Origin: Bradyrhizobium guangxiense
GTDB lineage: Bacteria > Pseudomonadota > Alphaproteobacteria > Rhizobiales > Xanthobacteraceae
Assembly (NCBI RefSeq): GCF_004114915.1
Contig: NZ_CP022219.1
Location: 960,501 to 1,024,500, forward strand
Direction of reading: 5' to 3'
Length of the DNA: 64,000 nucleotides
Made by a program: the position numbers and the translations under genes. How positions within the stretch are numbered: position 1 is the stretch's first letter; each line of letters begins with the position of its first letter. Positions 1 to 9,312 of this stretch are shown here, piece by piece. A model generated the notes under the pieces. The model was not told the DNA's origin. It did no database searches and was given only the letters and a program-made list of their open reading frames with translations.

Positions 1-2
1 GC

Positions 3-545
3 CTGATCTGGGCCATGATGCGGGTCTCCGGCATCAAGGCGCTGTCGATGCTCAGCGCCAGCCTGATCAACGTGATCCGCGGCATCCCGATCATCGTGCT
101 GTTGTTTTATCTCTATTTCGTCATGCCCGATCTCGGCGTCACGCTCAGCGCGTTGCAGGCCGCGATCCTCGGGCTCGGCATCGCTTATTCGGCCTACCAG
201 GCGGAAAACTTCCGCGCCGGCATCGAGGCCATCGACAAGGGCCAGATCGAGGCGGCGCAGTCGATCGGCATGGGCTGGTGGCTCACCATGCGCCGCGTGG
301 TGCTGCCGCAGGCCGTGCGCATCGTGCTGCCGCCCTACGGCAACGTCATGATCATGATGCTGAAGGATTCCTCGCAGGCGTCCACCATCACGGTCGCCGA
401 GCTCGCGCTGCAGGGCAAGCTGATCGCGTCCTCGACCTTCAAGAACACCAGCGTGTTCACGCTAGTCGCGCTGATGTATCTCACCATGAGCATTCCGCTG
501 ATCCTGCTGGTCCGTCACTTCGAGAAGCGGGCCGGCAAGCGATGA
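3..545 (+). CDS. Polar amino-acid ABC transporter permease (5' end cut by window)
   Basis: Inner-membrane permease of a His/Glu/Gln-type amino-acid importer. The frame is open to the window edge, so the N-terminus is missing; about 180 C-terminal residues are visible. The HisM/GlnP signature is clear: an N-terminal [10 protein letters not shown] stretch, the EAA-loop region [22 protein letters not shown], which contacts the ATPase, and hydrophobic helices on either side. The stop codon overlaps the start of the ATPase gene by 4 nt (ATGA), showing translational coupling. The substrate cannot be read from sequence. The FAD amine-oxidase-like gene just downstream suggests amines or amino acids, which is inference. 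Confidence 0.9.
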   Translation: MIWAMMRVSGIKALSMLSASLINVIRGIPIIVLLFYLYFVMPDLGVTLSALQAAILGLGIAYSAYQAENFRAGIEAIDKGQIEAAQSIGMGWWLTMRRVVLPQAVRIVLPPYGNVMIMMLKDSSQASTITVAELALQGKLIASSTFKNTSVFTLVALMYLTMSIPLILLVRHFEKRAGKR

Positions 546-1273
546 TCGAGCTGAAGGACGTCCACAAGAGTTTTGGCAAGGTCGAGGTGCTCAAGGGCAT
601 CGATGCGTCGGTGCAGAAGGGTGAGGTGGTCTGTATCATCGGTCCCTCCGGCTCCGGCAAGTCGACCATCCTGCGCTGCATCAACGGGCTCGAAAGCTAC
701 GATCGCGGCGAGATCAGCGTTGAAGGCCTGAAGGTCGATCGCGATGCGCCCTCGATTGTGAATATCCGCACCCAGGTCTCGATGGTGTTCCAGCGCTTCA
801 ATCTGTTTCCGCATCGCACCGCGCTGGAGAACGTGGTCGAAGGGCCGCTCTATGTGAAGAAGGAATCGCGGGCCGTCGCGCTCGAGCGCGGCCGCGCGCT
901 GCTCGCCCAGGTCGGGCTCGCGGAAAAGGCAGACGCCCATCCACCCCAGCTCTCCGGCGGCCAGCAGCAGCGCGTCGCCATTGCGCGTGCGCTGGCGATG
1001 CAGCCCAAGGCGATCCTGTTCGACGAGCCCACCTCGGCGCTCGACCCCGAATTGGTCGGCGACGTGCTCGGGGTGATGCGCAAGCTCGCTGACGACGGCA
1101 TGACCATGGTCGTCGTCACTCACGAGATGGGCTTTGCCCGCGACGTTGCCGATCGCGTGCTGTTCATCGACGGTGGCGTCATCGTCGAGCAGGGGCCGGC
1201 CAAGACGCTGCTCAACCAACCCCAGCATCCGCGCACGCAGGATTTTCTGCGCCGCGTGCTGCACCCGCTCTGA
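542..1273 (+). CDS. Polar amino-acid ABC transporter ATP-binding protein
   Basis: Cytoplasmic ATPase of about 243 residues, the usual GlnQ/HisP length, that energises the permease encoded just upstream. It has Walker [10 protein letters not shown], the Q-loop region [10 protein letters not shown], the ABC signature LSGGQQQR, Walker [14 protein letters not shown] and the switch His in [10 protein letters not shown]. The start is the ATG that overlaps the permease stop codon; longer upstream readings in this frame only run through the permease gene. It is followed after 12 nt by an oxidoreductase gene, so the three are probably cotranscribed. Confidence 0.93.
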   Translation: MIELKDVHKSFGKVEVLKGIDASVQKGEVVCIIGPSGSGKSTILRCINGLESYDRGEISVEGLKVDRDAPSIVNIRTQVSMVFQRFNLFPHRTALENVVEGPLYVKKESRAVALERGRALLAQVGLAEKADAHPPQLSGGQQQRVAIARALAMQPKAILFDEPTSALDPELVGDVLGVMRKLADDGMTMVVVTHEMGFARDVADRVLFIDGGVIVEQGPAKTLLNQPQHPRTQDFLRRVLHPL

Positions 1274-1285
1274 CCGGACTTCGCC

Positions 1286-2572
1286 ATGCCTGCGCGCCTG
1301 CCCCTGCCGCCATCGCTCTATGCCGACACAGCCGTTGCGCCGGCCGCCACGCCGCCGCTCGATGTCGACAAGACCGTCTCGGTCGCCATCGTCGGCGGCG
1401 GCTACACTGGCCTCTCCACCGCGCTGCATCTGGCGGAGCAGGGCGTCGAGGCCCTGGTGCTGGAGGCGCAGGAGCCGGGCTGGGGCGCCTCGGGCAACAA
1501 TGGCGGCCACACCAACCCGGGCCTGAAGCACGATCCCGATCAGATCGAGGCTGATTTCGGCGCCGAGCTCGGCCGGCGCATGATCGAGTTTTCCTACGGC
1601 ACGACCAACTTCACGCATGATCTGATCCGCCGCTATCAGATCCCATGCGAGGCACGGCAGAACGGCACGCTGCGCGCGGCCTATCACGAGGCCAGCGCAG
1701 CCGCGATCGAGAAGACGGCGCAGCAGTGCATTCGCCGCGGCATGCCGGTGAGGTATCTCAACCGCGAGCAGCTCCGCGAGATGACCGGCACCGATCGCTA
1801 TGTCGGCGCCATGCTCGATGCGCGCGGCGGCGATCTGCATCCGCTCAGCTACGCCCGCGGCCTCGCGCGCGCCGCGATCTCGGCGGGCGCCAAGGTGCAT
1901 GGCGAGACGCCGGCGCTGTCACTGCGCCGCGATGGCAGTCGCTGGCGCATCGAGACGCCGCGGGCCGTGGTTCATGCCGACAAGGTTTTGCTCGCCACCA
2001 ACGGCTTTACCGGTGATCTCTGGCCAGCGCTCCGCCGCACCATCGTGCCGGTGTTCTCCTCGATCGCCGCCACCGCGCCACTGTCTGATCCGGTCGCCCG
2101 CTCGATCATGCCGACGCGCCCCGTGCTCTACGAGAGTGGCCACATCACCGTCTATTATCGCATCGATCAGCAGAATCGCTTGTTGATGGGCGGCCGCGGG
2201 CCGATGCGCTGGATCAAGTCACCGTACGACGTCGCTTATCTCATCCGCTATGCCGAGCGGCTGTGGCCGCAGCTGAAGGGCGCTTCCTGGACTCACGGCT
2301 GGAACAGCCGGCTCGCCATCACTGGGGATCATTATCCGCATGTGCATGAGCCCGCCGAGGGAATCCTGATCTCGCTCGGCTGCAACGGCCGCGGCGTTGC
2401 GCTCGCGACCGCAATGGGCGCTCAGCTCGCGCGCCGTCTGATCGGCGGCGCCAAGGCTGACATCGACATGCCCATCACGGGCATAAAGCCGATCCCGATG
2501 CACGCGTTCTGGCCGGTGGGCGTGACGACCGCGGTGATCGCGGGGCGTATACGGGACCGGCTCGGCATTTGA
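1286..2572 (+). CDS. FAD-dependent oxidoreductase (DadA/PuuB-like amine oxidase)
   Basis: Protein of 428 residues in the DAO/GMC-like FAD family that includes gamma-glutamylputrescine oxidase and D-amino-acid dehydrogenases. The Rossmann FAD motif SVAIVGGGYTGLSTALHL sits near residue 35, followed by the GASGNNGG segment typical of this family. The C-terminal region GCNGRGVALATAMGAQLA is the second FAD contact. It would oxidise an amine or amino acid, perhaps one imported by the adjacent ABC system; that coupling is inferred from the 12-nt spacing. No signal peptide is evident, so it is probably cytoplasmic. It ends just before a strong bidirectional terminator. Confidence 0.85.
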   Translation: MPARLPLPPSLYADTAVAPAATPPLDVDKTVSVAIVGGGYTGLSTALHLAEQGVEALVLEAQEPGWGASGNNGGHTNPGLKHDPDQIEADFGAELGRRMIEFSYGTTNFTHDLIRRYQIPCEARQNGTLRAAYHEASAAAIEKTAQQCIRRGMPVRYLNREQLREMTGTDRYVGAMLDARGGDLHPLSYARGLARAAISAGAKVHGETPALSLRRDGSRWRIETPRAVVHADKVLLATNGFTGDLWPALRRTIVPVFSSIAATAPLSDPVARSIMPTRPVLYESGHITVYYRIDQQNRLLMGGRGPMRWIKSPYDVAYLIRYAERLWPQLKGASWTHGWNSRLAITGDHYPHVHEPAEGILISLGCNGRGVALATAMGAQLARRLIGGAKADIDMPITGIKPIPMHAFWPVGVTTAVIAGRIRDRLGI

Positions 2573-2574
2573 AG

Positions 2575-2606
2575 AAGGCGCCGCCCGGTCAGGAGCGGCG
2601 CCTTTC
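2575..2606. terminator. Bidirectional intrinsic terminator
   Basis: Perfect 10-bp inverted repeat, AAGGCGCCGC at 2575-2584 and GCGGCGCCTT at 2595-2604, with a 10-nt loop. It is followed by TTTC on the plus strand and by TTCTTC on the minus strand. It lies between the converging oxidoreductase gene and the minus-strand small secreted protein gene. Confidence 0.8.
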
Positions 2607-2623
2607 ATGAGTTGCGGATGGCG

Positions 2624-2848
2624 TCAGCAGCGGCCTTGCTTCCACAGGCCGGGCGGGCACCCGTGACCGCGCCACCCGACCTTGCGTCCGTGTGACCATC
2701 CCGGCGGCGTGCCATGGTAATGGTGGCCCATCGAATGACCGTAACCATGACCGTGTCCGCCCCCATGGCCCCCCTTGGCCAGAGCGGGATTGGTAAACGT
2801 GAGGCCGGCCGCAATCATCAGCGACGCGGCGAGCGCAAATTTCTTCAT
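2624..2848 (-). CDS. Small secreted His/Gly-rich protein
   Basis: Protein of 74 residues. The start MKKFALAASL is preceded by a good ribosome-binding site (GGAGGAC, 5 nt from ATG), so the longer upstream reading is rejected. Residues 1-23 form a signal peptide ending near ALA. The mature part is dominated by glycine and histidine (KGGHGGGHGHGYGHSMGHHYHG) with two cysteines near the end (CPPG and the terminal C). Such His-rich exported peptides often bind metal ions, but that is an inference from composition only; no family was recognised. Confidence 0.7.
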   Translation of the reverse strand: MKKFALAASLMIAAGLTFTNPALAKGGHGGGHGHGYGHSMGHHYHGTPPGWSHGRKVGWRGHGCPPGLWKQGRC

Positions 2849-2997
2849 GATGTCCTCCACTGGGGCGAGCGCATTTGTCCGTGCAATGAACGAATGCCGG
2901 GCGGGTAAGTTCCCTGTGAATGTGGAGGAGTCGTGACGCTCGCCGGGATGCGTAATCGCACGAGGGCTCAACGCGCGCTGGCACTCGATCCGTCCGC

Positions 2998-4587
2998 TCA
3001 GGCTTCCGCCACCGCGTCGGCCCAGGGCTGGAAGATCTCGACTGCGCCCGAATTGGTGTCGCCCTCGCGCATCACCACGCTCGGGCAGGCGAATTTCTGC
3101 GGCAGGGCCTGCACGCGACTCTCTTCATAGTCGAAGCGCGCGGCCAGGGCTTTACGCACGTCCGCAGGCAGGCGGGCATCGCCGATCACCACCGCGCCCT
3201 CGCTGGCGTCGATGCGCGGCTGATGGATGGCGGCGTCGAGGTCCATGCCGAAATCCATCGCAAAGGATACGAGCTGCAGCACCGAAGGCAGGATGCGGCG
3301 TCCGCCGGATGCGCCGACCGCGAGGCGCTTGCCGTCCTTGGTTTCGGCGATGACGGGCGTGTAGTTGCAAAGACAGCGCTTGCCGGGTGCGAGCGAATTG
3401 GTGGTGCCCGGCGTCGGGTCGAACCACATGATGCCGTTGTTCATGGTGATGCCGGTGTGCGGTGTCACATATCTCGAGCCGAAGGACGAGAGCAGCGTCT
3501 GCGTCACCGCAGCGATGTTGCCGTGACGGTCGACGACCGAGAAATGTGTGGTGCAGGCAGGTGCGAGATATTCGGCGCCCAGCGAGCGTTTGCCGTCGGC
3601 ATCGCCCATGTCCTTGAGCCGCTCGCGGAAGGCGGCTTGCAATGCGAGCGCATATTCGACATAGGCACCGGCATCCGGCGCGCCTGCGGGCGTCAAGCTC
3701 TGCTGCAAGAGGCGCAGCGCATGTGCCATCGTCGGCCCCGCCGTGAGTTCCGGCGTCGCATAGACCTTGCCCTCGCGATAGGGGATCGCCAGCGGCGCGC
3801 GCGAATGGGCGCGGAAGGCGGCAAGATCCTCGACCGATAGCGATCCGCCGTCGGCCTTGATGTCGGAAGCAATGCTCCTGGCGAGATCACCCTGGTAGAA
3901 ATCGCGGGGGCCGGCCTCGGCGAGATGTGACAGCGACGCCTTCAGCGTGTCCTGCGGCAGCCGCGTCTCGGCCTTGATGCCCCAGGGCGCGGTCGGCGGC
4001 AGGCCGTCCTTCAGGTAAGCGACCGCGCTCGCCGGATAGCGCCTGAGATCGGCGGCCGAGCCCGCAATCGTCGCCGTGGTCCACCAGTCAACCAGCAGTC
4101 CTTCGCCGGCGAGCCTGGCCGCCGGCGCGACCAGATCCTTCCACGGCATCTTGGCGTAGCGGCGATGCGCCTCTTCCATTCCGGCGACGACACCGGGCAC
4201 GGCCACCGAGCTGGGTCCGTGAATGTTGCGATCGTCTTTCACCCTTGGCCAGGGGAAGAGATCGGAGGCGGCGCCTTCGCCGCTGAGCGGATAGTCGGCC
4301 GCGCGCAGGCTCTGCGGCGCGCGCATCCCGTAGTCGATCACCTCGGTGCGATTTTCCTTGGCGCGGTAGAGCCCCATCGCGCCGCCGCCGCCGATACCGC
4401 TATTCCAGGGCTCCAGGACGTTCAGGGCGAAAGTGGTCGCGACGATCGCGTCGACGCAGTCGCCACCTGCGGCCAACACCTGCGCCCCGACTTCGGCCGC
4501 CCGTCGCGATTGCGAGGCGACGATGCCACCCTTGGACGTGACGGCGGGGTTGCGGGCGATTTGGTTGAGGCTGAACTGATGAGGCAT
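2998..4587 (-). CDS. Gamma-glutamyltransferase family protein
   Basis: Ntn-hydrolase of 529 residues that cleaves or transfers gamma-glutamyl groups, for example from glutathione. The autoprocessing site is seen in CTTHFSVVDRHGN, with Thr346 as the likely nucleophile and new N-terminus of the small subunit. FGSRYVTPHTG and NNGIMWFDP are further family motifs. Most periplasmic GGTs have a signal peptide; here the protein starts directly with the conserved N-terminal region (SKGGIVASQSRRAAEVG), so it looks cytoplasmic, as in many short GGT-like hydrolases. Substrate is unknown. Confidence 0.87.
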   Translation of the reverse strand: MPHQFSLNQIARNPAVTSKGGIVASQSRRAAEVGAQVLAAGGDCVDAIVATTFALNVLEPWNSGIGGGGAMGLYRAKENRTEVIDYGMRAPQSLRAADYPLSGEGAASDLFPWPRVKDDRNIHGPSSVAVPGVVAGMEEAHRRYAKMPWKDLVAPAARLAGEGLLVDWWTTATIAGSAADLRRYPASAVAYLKDGLPPTAPWGIKAETRLPQDTLKASLSHLAEAGPRDFYQGDLARSIASDIKADGGSLSVEDLAAFRAHSRAPLAIPYREGKVYATPELTAGPTMAHALRLLQQSLTPAGAPDAGAYVEYALALQAAFRERLKDMGDADGKRSLGAEYLAPACTTHFSVVDRHGNIAAVTQTLLSSFGSRYVTPHTGITMNNGIMWFDPTPGTTNSLAPGKRCLCNYTPVIAETKDGKRLAVGASGGRRILPSVLQLVSFAMDFGMDLDAAIHQPRIDASEGAVVIGDARLPADVRKALAARFDYEESRVQALPQKFACPSVVMREGDTNSGAVEIFQPWADAVAEA

Positions 4588-4707
4588 GATGTCGTCTTGA
4601 TGTTTGCGGTCTGTTGTCTTGGCGTCGTTGCGCCGACGTAGCGATTGGCGGAACGCGCGGACAATGGCACATTGCGGCCAACGAGAACATCCAAAGGGAG
4701 TGGCGAC

Positions 4708-5481
4708 ATGGCTGGTGTGAAACAGGCGCGGGATGGCGCGGTCGGGATCCTGACGCTCGATGAGCCGGCAAGCCTGAATGCGATGACGCCGGATCTGCTC
4801 GGCGCGCTCGCTGCCGCCATCGGCGAAATGTCGCAGGACGAGGGTATTCGAGCCCTGATCCTCACCGGCGCCGGGCGCGGCTTCTGCTCAGGACAAAATC
4901 TGAAGGCGTCGGAAGCGCTGGGTGAGGATATCGCCGCCGGCGTCATGCGGTTCTACTGGCCGGCCTTCAAGGCGCTGCGCGAATGCCGCGTGCCTGTGGT
5001 GGTCGCCGTGAACGGGGTGGCGGCCGGCGGCGGCTTCAGCCTCGCCATGGCCGGCGACATCATCGTCGCGGCGCGGTCGGCGAGCTTCATCCAGGTGTTC
5101 AGCCGCATCGCACTGGTGCCGGATCTCGGCTCGACCTGGCTGTTGCCGCGGCTGATCGGCCGGCAGCGCGCGCTCGAGCTGATGCTGCTGAAGGAGCCGC
5201 TGACGGCCGAGCGTGCCCGGGAGATCGGCCTGGTGCGCCAGGTCGTCGACGATGCGAAGCTGATGGACGAGGCGCTCACACTGGCGCACCGGCTCGCCGA
5301 GGGCCCGACACGCGCATTGGTGGCAACGCGCCTGCTCGTCGAGGAGAGCGAGCATGCCACCTATGAGGCGCAGTTCCGCCGCGAGATCGAGCTTCAGGCA
5401 ACGATCCGCAAGAGCGCCGACGCCATCGAAGGCCGCAATGCCTTCGTCGAGAAGCGCAAGGCGAGGTTTACCGGGAAGTAG
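4708..5481 (+). CDS. Enoyl-CoA hydratase/isomerase family protein
   Basis: Crotonase-fold protein of 257 residues. The start MAGVKQ is chosen because AAAGGGAG lies 7 nt upstream. The oxyanion-hole segments are LTGAGRGFCSGQNL and VNGVAAGGGFSLAMAGD. Downstream, SFIQVFSRIALVPDLGSTWLLPRLIG resembles PaaG-type isomerases of the phenylacetate pathway, where an Asp in this segment (LVPDLG) is catalytic. The gene stands alone between a divergent GGT gene and converging small genes, so no paa context supports a specific reaction. Confidence 0.85.
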   Translation: MAGVKQARDGAVGILTLDEPASLNAMTPDLLGALAAAIGEMSQDEGIRALILTGAGRGFCSGQNLKASEALGEDIAAGVMRFYWPAFKALRECRVPVVVAVNGVAAGGGFSLAMAGDIIVAARSASFIQVFSRIALVPDLGSTWLLPRLIGRQRALELMLLKEPLTAERAREIGLVRQVVDDAKLMDEALTLAHRLAEGPTRALVATRLLVEESEHATYEAQFRREIELQATIRKSADAIEGRNAFVEKRKARFTGK

Positions 5482-5497
5482 GGTCCGAAGACGAGAA

Positions 5498-5518
5498 TGC
5501 CCGGGACGAACCCGGGCA
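5498..5518. terminator. GC-rich hairpin between converging genes
   Basis: Perfect 8-bp inverted repeat TGCCCGGG / CCCGGGCA with a 5-nt loop, 17 nt after the enoyl-CoA hydratase stop. It has no U-tract, so it may act as a Rho-assisted or mRNA-stabilising structure, or be a copy of a dispersed GC-rich palindrome. Confidence 0.5.
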
Positions 5519-5559
5519 AGACGTCTTTGGGAAGCGATTGCTGAGACGGACGACAGCGC

Positions 5560-5736
5560 TCAGATCGAGCGGTTCAGCCGGCTCGCCTGATACTTGGCGC
5601 GCCATTTCGGACCAGGCCCGCGCATATAGTGAAGCTCGGGGCGGTAGGGATCGCCCGCGACCCTGACCAGGGTCTGCCATTTGGCGGCAACGAAGCTCAG
5701 GGGATGGCGGAGCAGGCTCAGAGGAGCGATCAACAT
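5560..5736 (-). CDS. Small conserved-looking basic protein, function unknown
   Basis: Protein of 58 residues starting MLIAPLSLLRHPLSF and ending KYQASRLNRSI. The start lies 9 nt after the stop of the DUF6894-like gene and has a GAGGTG ribosome-binding site. Codon use has strong third-position GC as in neighbouring genes. It is basic and rich in Arg, Tyr and Pro, with no recognised domain. It is probably cotranscribed with the upstream small gene. Confidence 0.6.
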   Translation of the reverse strand: MLIAPLSLLRHPLSFVAAKWQTLVRVAGDPYRPELHYMRGPGPKWRAKYQASRLNRSI

Positions 5737-5745
5737 GGCATCACC

Positions 5746-5979
5746 TCAATGCGGCTTGCCGAGCATGGCAGTAAAGGGGAGGTCGAAAATCTCCTCGCCG
5801 TCGTCGTCGCTGACATGGATCACCCAGTCGCGCCAGTCTTCGTTGCTCGGCGTCAGGATCATCGAGCGCATGATCTGGGACGCACGGTCGCGGGCCTCGC
5901 TGAGGTTGGAGACGGCGGCGCCGTAGCGGTCGATCAGCGTGCCCTCGGTGTTGGAGCAGTGAAAATAGACCTGGACCAT
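5746..5979 (-). CDS. DUF6894-like small protein
   Basis: Protein of 77 residues (MVQVYFHCSNTEG...). The pattern of a short beta strand, a DRYG motif, an acidic/Arg-rich helix (LSEARDRASQIMRSMI) and the W-x-x-W...V-x-D-x-x-G-E-E-I-F ending matches the DUF6894 family, very common in Bradyrhizobium and Methylobacterium. Function is unknown. An AGGAG ribosome-binding site precedes the ATG. Confidence 0.75.
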   Translation of the reverse strand: MVQVYFHCSNTEGTLIDRYGAAVSNLSEARDRASQIMRSMILTPSNEDWRDWVIHVSDDDGEEIFDLPFTAMLGKPH

Positions 5980-6189
5980 GTGCGTCTCCTATCGGGAGCA
6001 ACTGGGATGGCAAATCGATACCACCCGAAGCATTCGCGAAACATTCGGGTCGAACCCGGTAAGGGAATTTACGGATATTGGTCGGCATGAAGATCGATAC
6101 AGGTTTAATCACAGGCGAGTGATTGTTCGACTGGGCTGCGTCCGGGCGGCATGGAACACATTTTCGCGGGACGTTGGGGGGATGCCGCC

Positions 6190-8274
6190 GTGAGCTGTTT
6201 CACATTGGAGAGCGAACGCCGAAGGCTGCACGCATGCGCGGCGATCCTGGCGTGGGTCTTGGCGGCCCTGCTTGGGCTCACCTCGATAGCGTCATCGGAG
6301 CCGCTCCGCCGGAGCGGCTATGCGATCGGCACGGAAACCTGCGGCAATGGCGATCTCGCGTTTCCCAGGATCCAGATCGACATGAAGGCCGGATTTTGCG
6401 CCGGGCTCGTCGCCAGCGAAGAAGATCGCCTCAAATTTCCGCGGTCGATCGTCCAATTGCCGGGCCGCGAGCTGTTCGTGGTGGCCGACATGGGCGGCTG
6501 GGGCCACGCCGACGGACGGCTGCTGCTGCTCGATCCGCGCGCGCCGCAAGGGCAGCGGCTCAAGGAGCTTCTGACAGGGATCGAATATCCGTTCGGTCTC
6601 GCGATCGGTCCGGACAGGAAGCTCTACGCCTCGACCACTGATACGATCTTCCGGTTCGATCCGCTCGCCGACAATCCGCGCGGTACGGTCGAAACCATCG
6701 TCCGTCACATGCCGGGTCGCCGGATCGCGCTGCCCGACGGCACCAGGCTCGAGGAGAGCGCGCATCCGCTCAAGCAGTTCGTCTTCGACAGGCGCGGGCG
6801 GCTGTTCGTCAATGTCGGCTCGCACAGCGACGACTGCATCACACCGGCGCCGATCACAAGGCTCTGCGCGGCGGCGGAGGGGGCCTCGGCCATGGCTTCG
6901 ATCTGGCTGTTCGCACCGCCCGCGAGCGGCGTCTTCCCGGCGCTGAAGCCCGGCGATGCCGATCCGCCGCACACTGTCTATGCGCGGGGCCTGCGCAATT
7001 CGATGGCGCTGGTGCTGCATCCGAATTTTCCCGATGCCGGCTATGCCTTCCTGCAAGGCGAGAACAGCCGCGACCTGCCTGATATCTTCAAGCCGAACGA
7101 GGAGATCAACGCGATCGAGCAGGGCCGGCATTACGGCTGGCCTTATTGCTACGATGTGTCGACCCCCAGCCCCGAATTCAGAAACGTGCTGCAAGGCGGA
7201 GCCTACAAGTCGCTGTGCACGGCCAACGCGCTCTACAAGCCGCCGCTTACGCTCATGCCGCCCCACGGCGCGCCGCTGGCGATGCTCTATTACCATGGCG
7301 GAAAGTTTCCGGAGCTGGAGGGCAAGCTGCTGGTCGGCCTGCATGGCTATCGCCCGACCGGCAGCCGCCTGCTCGTCTACGACGTCGATGACCACGGTTT
7401 CCCCAAGCCGAGTGCACCGCCCGTGCGCTACCACGTCAGCTGCGCGGCCGAGCCGACGCGCAGCTTTCAGACTGAGGCCGGCGAGGTCGCCGCCGCGCCG
7501 TTCGATGAGCTGATCGCCGGCTGGCACCGCGTCAACGGCGCGCGGCCGCAAGGCGCGCCAGTCGGCATGACCGTCGCGGAGGATGGAGCGATCTGGCTGG
7601 TCGAGGACAAGAACCAGACCGTGATCCGCATCGACCGTGCTGCGGGCGATCCGCCGCCGCCGCTGCCGTGCGATACGCGCAGCCAGGCGATGATCGATCA
7701 GCTCGCGGCCTTCGTTGCCGCAGATGCGCAGAACAGCGCCCGGCTGGCCACGCTGCGCAAAGGCCTTGTCGAGCAGCACTGCGTCGGCTGCCACTCGGAT
7801 TTCGGTCTGAAGGCGGGTCAATCGGACGCGGAGAAGGACAGGGCTGCGCTCCGCTTCATGCTGGCGCAGGACGGCTGGATCTATCCGGGTGATCCCACGT
7901 CCGGCAAGCTGCGCACGCGCCTGCGCGGCATCGGCGCGGAGAAGCTGATGCCGCCGGGCGGTGAAAGCCTGCCGAAGACCGAACCCGGCTATGCGCGCCT
8001 GCTCGACACGATGGACCTGCTTGTTGCGAAAATGGTTCCGGGTACCCGGATGCGGATCAAGCCCGGCCCGCCGCAGCGCAAGTTCTTTGGCAAAACCAGC
8101 GGGGAATGCGGCGAAATACCGGCTGGGAAGGTCGTTGTCGTGACACAAAGGAGCGCTGTAGACAAACCTGGCTTCAGCCGATTCTTCCGGCCGGCCGATC
8201 CCTATCTGAATGGCGGGTGCACCGACGGCGATGGCTATTACATCCGGCAGGAATTTCTGGTGCCTGTGCAGTAG
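6190..8274 (+). CDS. Sorbosone dehydrogenase-like beta-propeller protein with C-terminal cytochrome c motif
   Basis: About 694 residues from a GTG start preceded by a GGGGGG ribosome-binding site; an ATG at 6151 in frame is the alternative. An N-terminal hydrophobic segment (AAILAWVLAALLGLTSIASS) indicates export. The middle (FPRSIVQLPGRELFVVADMGGWG, YARGLRNSMALVLHP, YGWPYCYD) matches the PQQ-type glucose/sorbosone dehydrogenase propeller family. Near residue 531 a CVGCH motif marks one covalent c-type heme, followed by LMPPGG as a plausible axial Met. It is probably a periplasmic sugar or alcohol dehydrogenase passing electrons through its own heme. The gene overlaps the next by about 44 nt. 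Confidence 0.78.
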   Translation: MSCFTLESERRRLHACAAILAWVLAALLGLTSIASSEPLRRSGYAIGTETCGNGDLAFPRIQIDMKAGFCAGLVASEEDRLKFPRSIVQLPGRELFVVADMGGWGHADGRLLLLDPRAPQGQRLKELLTGIEYPFGLAIGPDRKLYASTTDTIFRFDPLADNPRGTVETIVRHMPGRRIALPDGTRLEESAHPLKQFVFDRRGRLFVNVGSHSDDCITPAPITRLCAAAEGASAMASIWLFAPPASGVFPALKPGDADPPHTVYARGLRNSMALVLHPNFPDAGYAFLQGENSRDLPDIFKPNEEINAIEQGRHYGWPYCYDVSTPSPEFRNVLQGGAYKSLCTANALYKPPLTLMPPHGAPLAMLYYHGGKFPELEGKLLVGLHGYRPTGSRLLVYDVDDHGFPKPSAPPVRYHVSCAAEPTRSFQTEAGEVAAAPFDELIAGWHRVNGARPQGAPVGMTVAEDGAIWLVEDKNQTVIRIDRAAGDPPPPLPCDTRSQAMIDQLAAFVAADAQNSARLATLRKGLVEQHCVGCHSDFGLKAGQSDAEKDRAALRFMLAQDGWIYPGDPTSGKLRTRLRGIGAEKLMPPGGESLPKTEPGYARLLDTMDLLVAKMVPGTRMRIKPGPPQRKFFGKTSGECGEIPAGKVVVVTQRSAVDKPGFSRFFRPADPYLNGGCTDGDGYYIRQEFLVPVQ

Positions 8275-9172
8275 CGTTCTCCTCGTCGTCGCGGCGGCGT
8301 CCGCCCAAGCGGAGACGAAGCTGTTCGAAAGCGCGCAGGTGACGCCCGCCGGGGAATATACTTTCGGTATCGAGGGCCCTGCGGCGGACCTCGACGGCAA
8401 TTTGTTCGTGGTCAATCTCGGCAAGCCCGGCACCATCGGCAGGCTGCCTGCGGGCGGCGCGGCGTCGGAGCCGTTCACGGCACTGCCCGAGGGCAGTGTC
8501 GGCAACGCCATCCGCTTCGATCGCGGCGGTACCATGTTCGTCGCCGACTACAAGAAGCACAACATCTTCGCGATCCCGAAGGGCGCGACCGAGCCGGTCG
8601 TCTGGTTTCACTCCGACGAGATGAACCAGCCCAACGACATAACGATTGCCCGCGACGGCACGATCTATGCGAGCGATCCGAATTGGAAGGGCAGGGAAGG
8701 TTACATCTGGCGCATCGCGAAGGCTGCCGACGGATCGGTGCAGGGACAAGTGATGGCGTCACCACGCGCGATGGGCACCACCAACGGCATTGATCTCAGC
8801 CCTGACGGCAAGACGCTCTATGTCGGGGAATCCAGCAACGGTCAGATCTGGTCCTATGCGATCAACGGCAACGGGCTGACGAGCGCAAAGCTGGTCAAGA
8901 CATTTCAGCCCGACACGATCGACGGGCTGCGCACCGATGTTGCCGGCCGTCTCTACGTTGCGCGTATCCTCAAGGGCACGGTTGCGCTGATGAAGCCCAA
9001 TGGCGCGGTCGAACGCGAGATCGCGTTGAAGGCCAAGGAGCCGACCAACCTCGCGTTCGGCGGCAGCGACGGCAAGACCGTCTTCGTCACCCAGCGTCAG
9101 GGCGGCTTCATCGAAGCCTTCCGCACCGATCAGCCGGGTCGCGAGCACTGTCTCCAGCGCGGGCGCTGCTGA
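8231..9172 (+). CDS. Secreted SMP-30/gluconolactonase/LRE-like protein
   Basis: Protein of about 313 residues whose signal peptide (MAITSGRNFWCLCSSVLLVV...AQA) is encoded inside the 3' end of the upstream gene in another frame. The mature part has repeated propeller blades: EGPAADLDGNLFVVN, NAIRFDRGGTMFVADY, NDITIARDGTIYASDP, NGIDLSPDGKTLYVGES. These match the SMP-30/gluconolactonase fold, whose members hydrolyse sugar lactones with a bound metal. Pairing with a sorbosone-dehydrogenase-like gene suggests oxidation of a sugar followed by lactone opening, which is inference. Confidence 0.8.
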   Translation: MAITSGRNFWCLCSSVLLVVAAASAQAETKLFESAQVTPAGEYTFGIEGPAADLDGNLFVVNLGKPGTIGRLPAGGAASEPFTALPEGSVGNAIRFDRGGTMFVADYKKHNIFAIPKGATEPVVWFHSDEMNQPNDITIARDGTIYASDPNWKGREGYIWRIAKAADGSVQGQVMASPRAMGTTNGIDLSPDGKTLYVGESSNGQIWSYAINGNGLTSAKLVKTFQPDTIDGLRTDVAGRLYVARILKGTVALMKPNGAVEREIALKAKEPTNLAFGGSDGKTVFVTQRQGGFIEAFRTDQPGREHCLQRGRC

Positions 9173-9312
9173 GTCCGAGCCGTTTAAAGGTGGTCTGCTT
9201 CCCGTGCAGAACGGCGGGGGGAGGGGGGCATTCTTCTTGCTTGCATCTGGCCGTCGCAGGGATCAAGACATCTGTGGCACCCCTCAAGAGCATGCGACCA
9301 CGGAGTGTTTGA

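Noticed and set aside
6292..8535. 747-codon minus-strand frame
   Set aside because: Antisense to the sorbosone-dehydrogenase-like gene with its heme motif; no motif in this frame.
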